DNA of 64,000 bases from Sialis fuliginosa (lineage: Eukaryota; Arthropoda; Insecta; Megaloptera; Sialidae): contig OY540810.1 of the NCBI GenBank assembly GCA_961205875.1, positions 21,266,001 through 21,330,000 of the forward strand, in the 5' to 3' direction. Under the pieces are notes generated by a model, which saw only the letters and a list, made by a program, of their open reading frames with translations, searched no databases and was not told the DNA's origin. Shown here one piece after another: positions 24,481 to 37,984 of the stretch (the first letter of the stretch is position 1; each line of letters begins with the position of its first letter). A program made the translations under genes and the position numbers.

Positions 24481-25838
24481 ATTTTTATAAAAATGTACAC
24501 TTTAAAATATTGCAATGTATGGATGTTTTTAAAGCAAGAAAATTGATCAATATGAGTTTTTTTTATTATAGAGATTGATATGGCATAGTGATATATTAAG
24601 TTTAATCAATGGCAAAAAGGGTAATTGCCTGGAGCTCTCACCAACAGGAGGGCCCCAGACCAGTCAGGAAAATAATTATGTATTATAATAATCATAGGTA
24701 CCAAATCCTGATGGGGGGGTATGTTTATTATGTAAAAAATGACGGAGAGTTGAAACCGCAGATCTGTATCCCAAACAGTTCTCGAGATATGACTTTAAAA
24801 TTTAAGAGAAAAATTCGGTTATAAAAATTCAACTTTTCAGGTCATTTTCTATATAATTAACATACTTTTAACAAAATCGAAAATACAAAAAACAATAATC
24901 AAAATTCATAGTTCAAGTTTCAACTTTCTATAGAAATATCAACATAAAGATAAAAAAATAAAAATGAATATTTTTGAGACCACTGTTTTTTGGTATGGTT
25001 TGTTCGTACTCAATATTCAAAGAGCTTAAAAGTATGGTTTTAATATTTTTAATTAAAACATATTTCCTATGACACTGCGCTATAAATAATAATGTGTTCA
25101 GCATAAAAACTATCTAAAATCCTTTGTAAAAAATATTCTCACATATATTTTGATTAGAATGATTAACGATTTAGTTGAAATTAAAATTACAAGCATTTTT
25201 TTTTACAATTCCGACCATAAACAAGCAAAGAAAAACAATCTTGCTTCAGAAGTCGCGGTTCATATTTTATTAACAAATTAATCCGATAAATCAAATGCTG
25301 TATACAAAAACTTATAGTAAAATGTTTTATACTGTTTAGTCTAATGTCTTGAATTAATGCTGAAATATTTTATTTTCACACATTTTTGTTGTCTAGATAT
25401 GATCAAACTATTCTAAAACTAGTTTCACACAAAAGTATATTATCTTAAAACATTAAAAATGTAATACATTCATAATTAGTATATAAAATATTAGTATATA
25501 AACTTTTTGTTATGGTACGTTATTTCAAGATATAAAGCAACACAAAATTATGTACAATATACATAATATATGTATATTTAGAGTTTTATAAATAGTATTA
25601 TGATTCCTGGGTACTTTCTATAAACTAAAACGGAAACTATAAATAGTACTATATTTTACAACTTATACATAGTTTTACAATTAAATCCTATATAACATTT
25701 ATCATTTTTTCCACAAATTTTAATTTTTTCAATAATTTCTCTGACTTACAATTAGTCTGCAATTATAACTTTGAGAAATTATTTAGAATAACTGAAATAA
25801 ACTCTTTCCTTGTTTATGAACAAAATGACATAATAAAA

Positions 25839-26074
25839 ACACAACTACACAAAAAAAATGCGGAGTCGAAAAAGCATTGTAGTATTGATCGAGTTTAGTC
25901 GAAATCCAATTTTTTTGAATTTTCTGCTTACCATTTTTATTTTTATTTGAGCTTGAATTTAAAAAAACTGGTAAGCAGAAAATTCCAAATATTTGGATTT
26001 CGAGTATGCTCGACTAATACTACAATGTTATATAGGTCGCGTTTTTGGTATCGCATTTTTTTGTGTAGCTGTGT
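25839..26074. mobile_element. Foldback MITE, about 236 bp
   Basis: The ends pair as ACACAACTACACAAAA on the left with TTTTGTGTAGCTGTGT on the right. Further inside, TTTTCTGCTTACCA (about 25919) pairs with TGGTAAGCAGAAAA (about 25969), and GTAGTATTGATCGAG pairs with CTCGACTAATACTAC. The element is therefore nearly palindromic throughout with mismatches and a short central loop near 25940-25955. There is no convincing target duplication and no coding frame. Confidence 0.75.
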
Positions 26075-26130
26075 AATTAATAATTAATACAAATCATCAA
26101 AATAAGCACGAATAGGCAAAGTAGTAACCC

Positions 26131-26150
26131 TGTACACTGTACAGTGTACA
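26131..26150. promoter_or_regulatory. Perfect 20-bp palindrome, possible binding site
   Basis: TGTACACTGTACAGTGTACA is a perfect palindrome of two head-to-head half sites with no spacer. Such symmetry suits a dimeric DNA-binding protein, but no factor can be named from the sequence. It lies 56 bases from the foldback element ending at 26074. Confidence 0.3.
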
Positions 26151-26734
26151 GTACTGTAAAAATAAAAATTAAGAATCGTTGCATTTACTGAAAAATTGAC
26201 GGAGAAATAGAACATGATCTATTTTCGACAATAAATAGATCTTAAAATCTAACTTAGAATTGATAAGTGTAAATGAGATTTTCAGTCGTCAAACTTATAT
26301 AATTAGTATAAAAATTGGCATCCTAAGCTCTTTATAAAACCTCTCGCATACAAATATTAATCACTAATATTTTATATATTTAGATGTACACATACATAAA
26401 GTAATTTTTTTTTAATATACAGGTATCATAAACATGTTACGATGACATTTTAAATCTCGTAAATAAAATAGACAACAGCAATGAAACATAAGTAGAAAAC
26501 CTGAAAAATTCCAGAATATTTATAAATTGATGATATTTAAGATGATTTCACATTCTGTGACTAATCTCGGTTCAGATACAACAAAATTTGACCGAAAAAC
26601 ATTTACGTAAAGTTGAATTTATGATGAAATCTTTTATAGGTATGTATCAAAAAAATTTTATAGTTAAAAATCGTCATTGAAAATAGTGTAAACATACTAT
26701 AATGACCTTGAAACATAAAAATATGTTGAAATTT

Positions 26735-27028
26735 TTGATTTCTATTTTCGGACCCGTTATTTTTGAATATTTGCTAAACGAAGATCTTAATAATAACAAA
26801 GCGTTTACATTTTAAATTCTCTTGAATTGCCAGTTTTTATTTGATACCCCACTTGCTGAGTTTAAATAAAACAAATTTTTGATTAACAAAAATGTAAAAT
26901 CTTATTTTTTATAAATAATTAATTAGTTAATCTCAACTTTTTAGGTGAAACGATTCAGTAGCTAGAAGGCTGTGACAAAATACAGACAGACAGTGTTCAT
27001 TTTTCTGATTTTGGTACGGAACACTAAA
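26735..27028 (+). mobile_element. Partial copy of the '...GGAACACTAA' repeat
   Basis: Shares ATTTGCTAAACGAAGAT, AACAAAGCGTTTACATTT, CAGACAGACAGTGTTCATTT and TTGGTACGGAACACTAAA with 63096-63795. Only the 3' part is present, as expected from 5'-truncated retroposition. Confidence 0.65.
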
Positions 27029-29127
27029 TTTAGAGTTAGTAAAGAAAGAAAAGTAATATATTTAATACATCTGCAAGTAAAATAACTATAGTCTCGATCG
27101 AGTGCACCCGTATCGTGCCAATCCAGCTTTAAAGATAAAACATTATAAAAACCGAACGCATCAATCTATCACTTTTATTGCTATATTTAAAGCACTTCTC
27201 AAATGCGTCGTCCCCACTTTTCTAAATGTACATTTAGATATACACACTGAACTTATTTTCCAAATATCAATTTATATTCATATTACGTATTGACTATTTA
27301 TAAATGACCGAGTTATGTGCCCGTAATAAATTTATTTATAATTTATATTTATTACTTTTATTCTAAGTGGGAGGTCGGGTAGTAATAAAAATGAATATCT
27401 CAAGCAGAAAAAATGTAATTATATATTTATCGTTTAAAATTGGGTTTCAATTTAACCCTTCAAATGCTAAAGTTAATTTTTATAATAAGCAAATTTGAGT
27501 AAACTTGATACCTAATTTTGTTTAACATAATTCAGTAAGACATGCTATTTTTAATTATATTGAAATTTGGTAGAAATTAAGGAAATAATAATTACTTATA
27601 AGTAAATAAGAACTTTTTTAGCCTCAAGTCAAATTTAATAATTAAATAAAGTTACAAGTTGTATTTTTCTGAAAATACCTAAAATATAAATATGCATAGT
27701 AGATATATCTATAAATAATATATCATTTTACATTTAAATAAAATATATCTACTTAATTCAGTAATAACTACTTTAATCACTACCTACACAAAAAGTTAAT
27801 ATCTATGTTAATGTAGAATTTAATATCTTCATTAATGTTTTAATCGTTTATATTAATTATTATTAGTTGTATAAAACTTCTCTATGACCAGATGAATTTG
27901 AACACAAGTTTGGATACCGTCCAAAATAAATTAACGAAATGAACTACACGAAAACTACATTTTCAGAAAAGTACACACTGTTAGCTAGGTAAAGCAATTA
28001 TACGTAATATTGCCAATTCATCACAGCCACCTCGTTTACAAACAGCAAAGATTACACCTACCTTGTTAGGCTGATCTTAAAGTAATTAAACTTTTAGCAT
28101 TTTCACATTCCATATTTTTATTTTATTTGCAATTTTCACAGTGTTTTCTGAATAGAGACGAACTCTTAACGATTTTAGAGTTATGTAGATCTATAACCAT
28201 CAATTTCACTATGTAATCCGTACACTATAGGTAGAAATTTGAAATTTTAACTAAATAAGAGATTATCTCCAGAAGTAAATGTTAAAGTTTTATAAAACAA
28301 AATTTTCAGCGACAGGGGAGGGTGGATAGATTTTAAGTTTGGCTGAATTTTTTTTGATTCCTATAGGTTTGTGGGGTATCTAAAATATTGTAATCACTAA
28401 AATGACTTTCGTAATAGTTATTTCATATGACCCCCACCCCTAACTCATTTCAAGGTAAGTATTAACTCAAAATATCTGAAAAATTCATGGTAGCAGAGCT
28501 ATCAACAAATACTAAAACGGTCAATATCATTTTAAAAATTTGAGAAATAAAAAGTGAAATATTGAAATTAATGGTATCTAGTATCTACGTACTCCCTCGT
28601 GAGATTCGATTGATTATTTTTTAGTTTTCTAAAGAACATGTTAACTGAAAATAATTTCGTTACATATGGCTACAATTTCAATTCATGCTTTGTATAAAGC
28701 CAGAAGCCAGGGTGCACAAAGTGAAATTTTTCTAAGGCGAGTTATTTTTAGCAAGACTTATCTGTAAATCTTGCACGAGCTAACAAAATCTAATACAAAA
28801 TCCGACGACAGGGTAAATTGGAAACAAACACATATGAACTCTGAAAGATAAATAGCAAATCCTTTTGTCAACACAAACTAATGTTGACAAGAAAAACAAA
28901 TCCGGCAAGTAAAAGCATCTGCGCGTTCAATCTTTCGATGACGTGTTTTTAAGTGCCTGCAATGTACCTAAACATATATTAAGAAATTATTTATAATAGG
29001 ATCAACAGCGCATATGAAATACATCTATTAAAATAGATTCTATATTTTTATTATGTAAGCCAGGCTGAATATATTATAATTAAAAAGGTCAATTTATTAG
29101 CAAACATTGAATTCATATTATGCCGTG

Positions 29128-29257
29128 TTCAGACAATAAAAAACAAAAACAAAACAGTAACACGGTGTTTTAAAACACTTTGTATTAAAAAATGTTAAGT
29201 TTTGTTGCACTTTTGTCAAAAAGACACGATGTTACTGTTTTGTTTTTTCGGTCTAAA
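29128..29257. mobile_element. Small foldback element, about 130 bp
   Basis: The left arm TCAGACAATAAAAAACAAAA continues to ACAAAACAGTAACACGGTGT. The right arm is the approximate inverse, ACACGATGTTACTGTTTTGT then TTTTTCGGTCTAAATA. About 40 bases pair with few mismatches around an AT-rich loop that has no coding potential. Confidence 0.6.
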
Positions 29258-32200
29258 TAACTTCTTTTCGTACAATTAAAATATATTTTATTTTTTAAAT
29301 CAATACGTCATAAATCGTCATAAATAAACAATTTTGTCTGAATGTTTGTTTCGACTTGACATGAAAGCTGCTGAACCGATTTTGATGAAACTTTCACTAT
29401 TTAAAAATTTTAAACTTTAAATTTAATTTAACTGAACTAACTAAAATTTGCAACTGATATTTATTACATTAATAAAATCTCGATATATTATTTTAATAGA
29501 AGAATATTTTACCTGAAATTCATCCTTATCAAAAGAATAAAAACTTCTTAGCGAGTTATAAAAGGAAGACATCCATAAAATTTCACGTTTCTAGGTTTTA
29601 AGGATTTGAGCTGGTCGTTAATGAGCATTAATTTATTTATTTATATAGATGAAAAAAATCAATTATAAAATGAAAAATAAATAAAAAAGAATTTTTTTTC
29701 GATTCTATAGAATGAAAACAGCTGTAAATAATATTATTTTTAAGTTGGCCATTTTAAAAAAAATATTGCTACTCGTTTTAACAATTAAAGGTGAGTTTAT
29801 ATTAGCCACATTTCTTATAGAAACTATATTATCAGAAGACACAATTACTTAAACGTCAATAAATCACTGTAAACGTACATTAATTTTGCACCAATTTGTC
29901 CCATTATAGTAATAATTACTGGGCCACCTGGTTGTCCCTAATTTTATGCTCGATAGAGCTAAGGATAAGCACGGCTAGAAGAACGAGTGCAATACAATAC
30001 AAAACCCAGTTTACAAATCATGTACTTTTCACACCCCGTCTTTTTACGATTTATTGTTATTTTGTAACAGAATTTTTGTGTTTTCGTATACCAAGGTTCT
30101 CTGTTCTTTTCACACTATACGGAAAGACCAGGTGTTGAGAGTTTTTGTTGTTGCGTTCAGAATTTTTATTCTCTTGTTGTTTGTGTATTGTGGGCATTAT
30201 ACTACGCTCTTTGCCTGAGGGACTTTTGCGTGCATGATTTTCTGGAATTTTTTCCTTCTTTCGCTTTCATTGTATTTTATTCTATTCATAATAGTAATAT
30301 ATGGGCTCCGTAATTATAAACACAGTTCTGTTAACTCATTTACTGGAACAAAAAAAATGAAAGAAAAGAACAGTGTATTATAAAAAGCAAGTATATTTTA
30401 AAAATAAGGTACTTATTAATAAAATATCTGCCATCGAAGCCACGGTACTTTCTTATACACGTAATACTGAAAGTGAATAGAGCACGTGATTCTAATTTTA
30501 TAAGAAATGTACTTATCTAATTTAAATAAAAAAGAAAAAAAATATATTGATTTACACAAAAAACTATATTTGATATGAGCAAAAACGGTTTGTTTATTGG
30601 TAAATACGTCACAACTTAGCAAAAAAAATTTATTTAATAATAAATATAAAAAATATTTTATTCTGTATACCTACAAAATATTACGGTTATTTATAATAAT
30701 TTTCAATAATCGTACACCGCTAATATTGAAACATATGAACTTAATAAATTACTTATATAATGAATAATTTATACGCTTTTGAAATATCCAAAGTACAAAA
30801 TAGGATCAAACAATATTAACAATATCTCCATCTGATAAATAATTCATTTGATAAAACAATGCATTAGCGGAATCGTAAACAAACGTTTCAAATAAATGTA
30901 AACAAATAGAAATTTTAATTAAATATGATTCTATTCACAAGAACAATATGGTACATATCTACAGATCTACAAAGTGAGATATCAATAAGTCACCTCCTAC
31001 ATATTACTATTGTTCTAAAATTGTTAGTTTAGATTTGTTTTGATACAGAAACAATGGATTGTGATATTTTAAATATATAAAATAAACATAATTAATCTAA
31101 CAAAATTATTTATATTCTAGGTTTCCCAAAACAAATAATGGAGAATATGTAATTAATAAATGTTATATGTATAATATAAATAATATTAAATTATTATTGT
31201 ATTATAATGAACCAAATTTAATTACCATTTTCATTACATATTACAATAATAAATGACTACATAGAAAATAATAAAGAATAAACTGAAACAATTAATTTAC
31301 ATCAATCCATAATTAGAATTCATAATTACAACAAATTATTTGCATGTAAAATGGATGGATAGATCTAACAAGTTCTTTCTGTGCATATCATTTTATTTAT
31401 AATAGAATAGCATGTCCCTGCGATATCGCAAGTATTTTTTTAATCAAATCCATTTTTATTTTTATACATACCTATTATTTTAAAAATATAAATTATACAT
31501 TTGAATGCATGCTTCACCTAAATATTCATTATAAATTTTTGGCTTCATTAGTATTCATTACATCAATAATTTTTTAATTCATTTTTAAATATATTAAAAA
31601 TATCAATAAAAAAATTTTCTGAATGCATGACCTAATTAAACTATTAAAAAGTCAAAACTATTTCTATATAGGGTCTATCGGGAATTCGAATAATGAAAGT
31701 CCCATCAAAATCGATTCTGTAGTTTTTGCGTCAAGTCAGAACAAAAAAACAGACAGACAATTTTCTGAAACTATCAAAAAGTGTGCATAAACTCTAAATT
31801 ACCAAAATATTTTAATTTTAAGTTTAACATATTAGTATAAATAAAATCAAATTTTATTAGCAAACCTTATCAATCAAAAATAAATTTTAATAAAGTAAAA
31901 CTATGTTATTTCTGAATTTTCATAAAATTTCTTAAATTAAAATTCATATTAGGTAGTTTCATTTAAAAACTAAAATTTAATACGAGTGACCCCTATTTTC
32001 TACCTACCCTCCTATAATAACAATTTGCATTTAGCTAAGTAACTTGAGTTAAACCGCTAATACATAAACAATTTTTCAATTTGCTGTAATCTGCTTCCGC
32101 GTGTAGCTATTTTCCGCTCTAAGACTGTGCGGTATGAACTCTGGAGATAAGTACGTGCAGAACCTTCATATCTCGTCCGGTGCCGAGCGTCAAAGAGCCG

Positions 32201-32651
32201 CATCTATATATCTCATTGTTGTACGCCACACAACAGTGCTTCGTAACATTTTATATTAAAATAGTACTTATTTTTAACCGGCTTAACTTCTCTATAAAAT
32301 ATTTCATTTATAGTTTATAAAAAGGACATGAATGGGAGATTGTTTGTGAAGTCTAATATCAGAAAATAACGAACCGATTTGGTTGAAACTTCCATGTTTC
32401 CATAACCAGTGAAGGAAGCAGTATAGAAGGATGTGATGAAAGTCAGAAAACAATCATTCAAATGACATATTAGTTACTGAATAAAAATATATGGCGTGTG
32501 AACAAAAAAATAAATTACACAGCTTATATTAAAAAACCAATAACGTATTCAAGTTGAGCACATTCCAGATTTTACACAACATGTTACATTTCAAACATTC
32601 TTCTCGAACAAAAGACTAGATCACAGATTTTTTACTTAACATGTTTTATTT

Positions 32652-32979
32652 TTAAAATAAACGTCTGGATTTTCTCCTCACCACCACCACCGATTTAGAA
32701 TCTTCACTCTGGAGCATCGTCTCCGTCGTCAGACTCGCGGAGGAAATTGCCTGCGATAGATTTTCTGCTCCGCTTGCTTCCAACAATAAGGCTCTCGCGT
32801 CCTCCTCGACTACACCCTCACCCTTAACTTCCTTCTGCGTCGCCCGGTGCCAATCCGACCTAACGTTACACCATTTAAAATCCCGACCAAGATTGATTAT
32901 GCACCATACCTTTTACAATCTTTATTGGAACGATTTTGTGATCCAGTTCTTTTTCACGTACAGTACTTGGCTTGTCGGC
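32652..32979 (-). pseudogene. Possible broken coding fragment inside intron 1
   Basis: A G+C-rich island has two overlapping minus-strand frames offset by one base. The first spans 32979-32875 (34 codons, beginning ADKPSTVREKELDHK and ending in a stop). The second spans 32912-32652 (86 codons), with RSDWHRATQKEVKGEG, VVEEDARALLLEASGAENLS and VVVVRRKSRR. The amino-acid mix is unlike chance translation of AT-rich intron. One frameshift between them would explain a retroposed or captured gene piece of roughly 115 codons. I do not recognise the parent protein. It could also be an unannotated exon of another transcript, or chance in a G+C-rich island. Confidence 0.3.
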
Positions 32980-33369
32980 TTAAACAGTTTTTGATCGATT
33001 GTATGTAGATAAGTCGTAGACTGTTAAAAACTATTTAAACAGTATATATGTATAATGTATATAAAGTTTTTATTGCGAAGTACTTGATCTTATATACTGT
33101 ATCTACTACATTTACATTGCAAATAGAGTCTGAACTTAATGTTTCAATATTTGCTATTCGTGATATCATAAAATCAATTCTATTCATATATATATGAAAG
33201 TATATTGTATTTCTGAATATAGAAGTAGTGTGTTTAGGAATACAAAGGTCTGAATAAGTAATAATCTCTCAATATAAAAATTATAAATTTTAATTTGTTT
33301 CAGAAAATATCTAATTCTAATACATACATATATTACAAATTATTGAATTATGTTTATATAGTATAGAAA

Positions 33370-33645
33370 TATAGGACCCTTGAGTATGGAATATGAGGTC
33401 CTTGGATTCGATAGGATTTTTCCATAGATTACAAATTTTTGGTGTCTTTATCGAAACATTGTTCTATCAAAAGATAGATGCAAATGTCTTAGGCAAAGGA
33501 CAAAAATTTTTTTTTTTAAATTGGTTTTATCTTTTGTTAAGACATTTGTTTATAATTTGAAAAAGAAGACTCGTACTCTACGGAAAAAATCATTCAAATC
33601 CAATCTTAACATTTTAGGGACCTAACCACAGACATAGAGTATGGA
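33370..33645. repeat. Degenerate inverted repeat, about 275 bp
   Basis: GAGGTCCTTGGATTCGATAG at about 33400 pairs with the inverse of CAAATCCAATCTTAACATTT...GGGACCT at about 33595-33625. Closer in, AAATGTCTTA pairs with TTAAGACATTT. An outer GAGTATGGA occurs on both sides in the same orientation. This is probably an old foldback MITE; many mismatches make the boundaries uncertain. Confidence 0.4.
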
Positions 33646-35379
33646 CTGTACTTATATCGAATTCGAAAATCGAGTAAAAAAAAGAGATAGAGTGTAAATT
33701 GGTTCTATGCTTGTCTTTATTTATTTCAACCAAATTTTATAGATTATAATAATACAGACTACGTAGACCATGTATTTATGTCTATATATGAACTTAACAT
33801 TGACTATTCAAGAGTCTTATGTTGCTGTAGTATAAGTTATGTTAAACTTAATGACAATTTTAGCGTACATCGTCAATTAAACGTCTTCCCTCTCTTTCTC
33901 TATTTTTTTCTTGAAATTTACTTTGAATTAGGTACCTCATTATGTATACATTTCGAAAATCGCCCGTCACTTATAAAAATTGACCGATTACCGGATAGTA
34001 AAAAAATACAGTTTAAGGCAAAACTAATAAAATAGTTATTAAAAAAAGATGACTTCATTACTAATGCTATCATAGTCCAATCCATTTGCATATTATCGTG
34101 TGATACAATCGTAAGATAATTTGTATTCGTAATTGGGTAAATTAAAATTTATACGTACATAAAAACAAACAAATCGCACCGACAAACTCGTACATCAATG
34201 GTGAATAATCTCCTCCTCGCGTAAGCAAAATTAAACATCCGAAATTTTATCTCACCGTGCTACAGGCTACGATTAAGAGAAGGAGCTTTTGTTCTTCGAG
34301 ATAGGGTTATTCAAATTTTTAAAATAATATTTTGCATTTACTTCTTATATTAGATTACTTTAATTATTTATTAGAGAAACTTTAGTAACAATTATGGCAA
34401 CGTTGCAGCCAAACCGGCCGAAGACGCGCAATTTATTCAAAACTTCTTTAAATGTATTATTTTTAGCAAGCATTAAAAAAAATTAGAAATAATATTTATA
34501 ATAATATGAAGTATATTTAATGATATTGATTGAAAATCAGAAAATATTGTTATGAATGAGACTTGGATATCACAATCAATCAGAAATCGATTCGGGCTGT
34601 CAAAACTCTAACTATGAATATCTCTATTATTTTATAAGTATTGAGCGACATCTTACGGTCATCTTGAGAAGTTTACTGTTCATTCAAAAATACAGAGTAT
34701 ACATAGGTACCTGCAGTTATTCTTTTTCTAATAGTGTGGTACGAATATGTAGACGCAAACATTGAATGCCGCGACCCTGTTTTTGTTCAAAATACAAACT
34801 CGGAAGATTATTTTGAAATGTAAATATATTAGGTTACAAATAAGGTATAGTTTACTAAAACTAAAAATAACAAAATAATTCATGATAAATACACATTTAA
34901 TTTCATAAAATATCGACAGGCTTGAGCCAAGAAACGCTCAGTAATACTCGTAAGTTAGATTCTGTATGATATTATATTCTAATAGAATGGAATTATGGAA
35001 TAATATGAATACAAAAATAGAAATAACACATTTAAAAATAATAATAAAGAAACAGTTGATTTTGTATGAATTGGAATCTGTGGCTTGATGTAAGCTATTT
35101 CTACATAAAAATACTGTCGCGCTTCCAACAGGCGAAGAAATCAAAATAATAGAGATTCGCCAATAATAATAATAGTGAAATATGTTATTTATTTTTATAA
35201 AATGAATTTAAGAATCACAAAAACAGGTGAACTTTTTCTTATTACAATATTTCCCCTCTCGAAAAAATTCTTCTATTTCTATAGAACAAACTATATGACA
35301 ACAGAAAGGACGACCAAAATATGCAAACCCATGCACGATAACCACAAACACACACAAATATATGTAGATAAGAAAGAGA

Positions 35380-35640
35380 GTTTGTTACGGTATCGGTCGG
35401 TAGGTGGCAGCACGGTCGCGGCGAATTCAAACCTCGCACGCGATCCCCGGATATCCGGCCGACTAAATGAAAGTAGAAATAAAATGACTCTATTACGTGA
35501 AATGTGTCCTGACCGGACAACGCAGAAGGACGCAAACCTGCTCTTCACGACGAGGGTCAGCCCTAAATAAGGGTTTCTTAAACCCCACGCCCGCAAGTTT
35601 AAATAACTCGATTGCTGATTTTAGGGCGTTTGTTAGCTTT
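35380..35640. other. G+C-rich island in intron 1, role unknown
   Basis: CGGTCGGTAGGTGGCAGCAC, GGTCGCGGCGAATTCAAACC and CGATCCCCGGATATCCGGCC stand out from the AT-rich background. Open frames run through it on both strands (35175-35570 + and 35291-35596 -), as expected when G+C rises and stops thin out. No product is recognisable. A regulatory element, an unannotated transcription start or an old repeat are all possible. Confidence 0.3.
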
Positions 35641-36138
35641 AACGCTAATGATTTTGGTTTAGCCCAGTAAACCACAATTTTACGCTTTTGTGTGTGCTCG
35701 AGAACGCCCATCGATTATGATTGAAATTGATACTAGGGTCATTTAGGTTGATTTAATTTAAGATGTTTAGTCTTAAAGAAAACTTATTTTACTAACTGTA
35801 ATCTTTATTACGAAAAAAAAGAACATAAAAATTAACTAACGAATAATAAAATATATTTAAAACAATTCATTAGTAATTCGCGGACAAAACTGTACAATAA
35901 AAATGATTATGCTATTTAGGTAATTGAAGGACAGATCAGTAATATGGGAAAAATTTATGCACATTGAAATGTTTATATGAATTTTAAGTAAAATGTTAAG
36001 TGTAATGTAATAAGTTTTTACAAAGTATAGTATTTCCAATATTATCTGAATTATATCATTCCAGAAATTTTTATAGTAAAAATAACATATAATTTTTTGC
36101 TTGAAGAGTACTTGACTTTATAATATAAATGTATGTTA

Positions 36139-37984
36139 TAGTACGTCTGGTTCGTGGCAAATAAAGCCAAAACGCTGCACTTTTTGATTGGGGTATGCCA
36201 CTTTCGGTGGTCATATATAAGGTCAAAAGAAACATTTTCAGATAGAGAGCCACTTTAAAATCCGTGTAGAACACCATTATATCGGCTATTAAAGATGGCT
36301 CTCACGGTTTTTATAAAATTGGCTGTATCTCAGCTCCTAATCATCTGATTTCAATTTTCTTTTGTTTATTTTAAAGTTCTTATAAAAAAAAATAGTTTTT
36401 ATCATTATTCATTTTTCTCTAAATCTTAAGGGTTCCCCACAATTTTCCGAAATCTGAAGATTTGACTTTTCTTACAAACTTAATTGTTATATAACTTTTT
36501 TATTATGCCCAATATCATTTTTTTACCTCATATAAAAAAGAAATACATTTTTGTCTGCGTTCCATTGATAACAAGATAATACTGTTTTAATTAACAACTT
36601 CTTTGGAAATAGCGTGTTAAGCTAAAAAAAATAGATTATTTTTGGATCATTTCATGTCAAGTTTACCTGTATTGGTTTCTCGGATTCGAGATTTTGATGG
36701 AAATGTCCATTTATACCTTCCCTGAATCAATTCTGACTATTTTTATCACCATGTCTGTCTGTCTGTCTGTGTGTGTATCTGTTTGTCTGTAAACGTTGTA
36801 ACTCAAAAATAACAGTACATAGAGGGGTAAAATTTTATATTTAGGATTAATTTGTTTTAAGAAAGAAAACCTGATTTTTTTAAAACCGGAAACGGATGTT
36901 TACTGTAATTTTTATAATTATTCGAATTATTTCTGAAACGGTACGTGTTGGAAGAAAATGTTTAAAGAAAAATTTGTTTAGAATATTATTATTTATAATT
37001 TATGTTATGTTATTTCTCCCAAAAAAAGTTTTTGAGGTTATAATCGTTTTTTTTCAATTATATTTGAAATGGTTTAAAGCAGAAATAAATCATTGAAATA
37101 AAAGTTGTAGAGTATGTTATTTTCTATAGTTTATGTTCCATTCATTTTTTTGTATCTCTTACCAATTAAAAAAAAAATCTTTTAAATTATATTTTTAATT
37201 TTTTTCTATTTTATTTGAACAAGTTCATGACAGAAAGAAATGTTCATAACAAAAAATGTAGAGAACGTTATTATCTATAGTTAATGTTTTATTAATTTTT
37301 TTATATCTGTCATCAGTAAGCCAAAATTATTTGTTTTATATTAGTAGATACACGTACATTTTTTTATTGTATAAGAAAGTTCAGTGACATCCATGACAGA
37401 TTTTTCAATTTTTTAACTATGCCATATGAGAAAATTGATCCCAACATAAAATTTCATATGATAAAAGGTAAACTTGGCAAGGAATGATCCAAAAATAGTC
37501 TATTTTTCTTGTTTAACACGCCTTTTCCAAAGAAGTTGTTAATTAAAACAGTATTATCTTCTTATCAATGGAAAGCAGAATAAAATGTCTTTCTTTTTTA
37601 TATGAGGTAAAAAAATGATATTGGGCATAATAAAAAAGTTATATATAAATTAAGTTCGTAAGAAAAGTAAAATTTTCAGATTTTCAAAAATTGTGGGAAA
37701 CCCTTAAGATTTAGAGAAAAATGTATTATGACAAAAAATAATCTTCTCAATAAGAATTTTAAAACAAACAAAAGAAAATTGAAATCAGATGACTAGGAGC
37801 TGAGATACAGCCAATTTAATAAAAACGGTGAGGGCCATCTTTAATAGCCGATATAATGGTGTTCTACACGGATTTTAAAGTGGCTCCCTATCTGAAAATT
37901 ATTCTTTTAACCTTATCTATGGGCACAGAAAGTGTCATACCCCAATCAAAAAGTGCAGGGTTTTTTTACGTACCAGACGTACTA
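36139..37984. mobile_element. Large foldback element, 1.85 kb, with long inverted arms
   Basis: The left end is TAGTACGTCTGG and the right end is its inverse CCAGACGTACTA; TTA occurs just outside both ends (36136-36138 and 37985-37987). The arms pair over more than 500 bases: for example ATCTCAGCTCCTAATCATCT (36328) with AGATGACTAGGAGCTGAGAT (37787), and GCCCAATATC (36507) with GATATTGGGC (37618). A central loop of roughly 700 bases contains a (CTGT)n run at 36753-36792. TTA duplications occur with PIF/Harbinger-type insertion, but the termini are not diagnostic, so the superfamily is open. The 66-codon frame at 36896 has no recognisable product. Confidence 0.82.

Noticed and set aside
24609-24824. 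71-codon plus-strand frame starting MAKRVIAWSSHQQEG
   Set aside because: No family recognised and no splice or promoter context. Slight G+C rise only near 24630-24665. Likely a decayed repeat.
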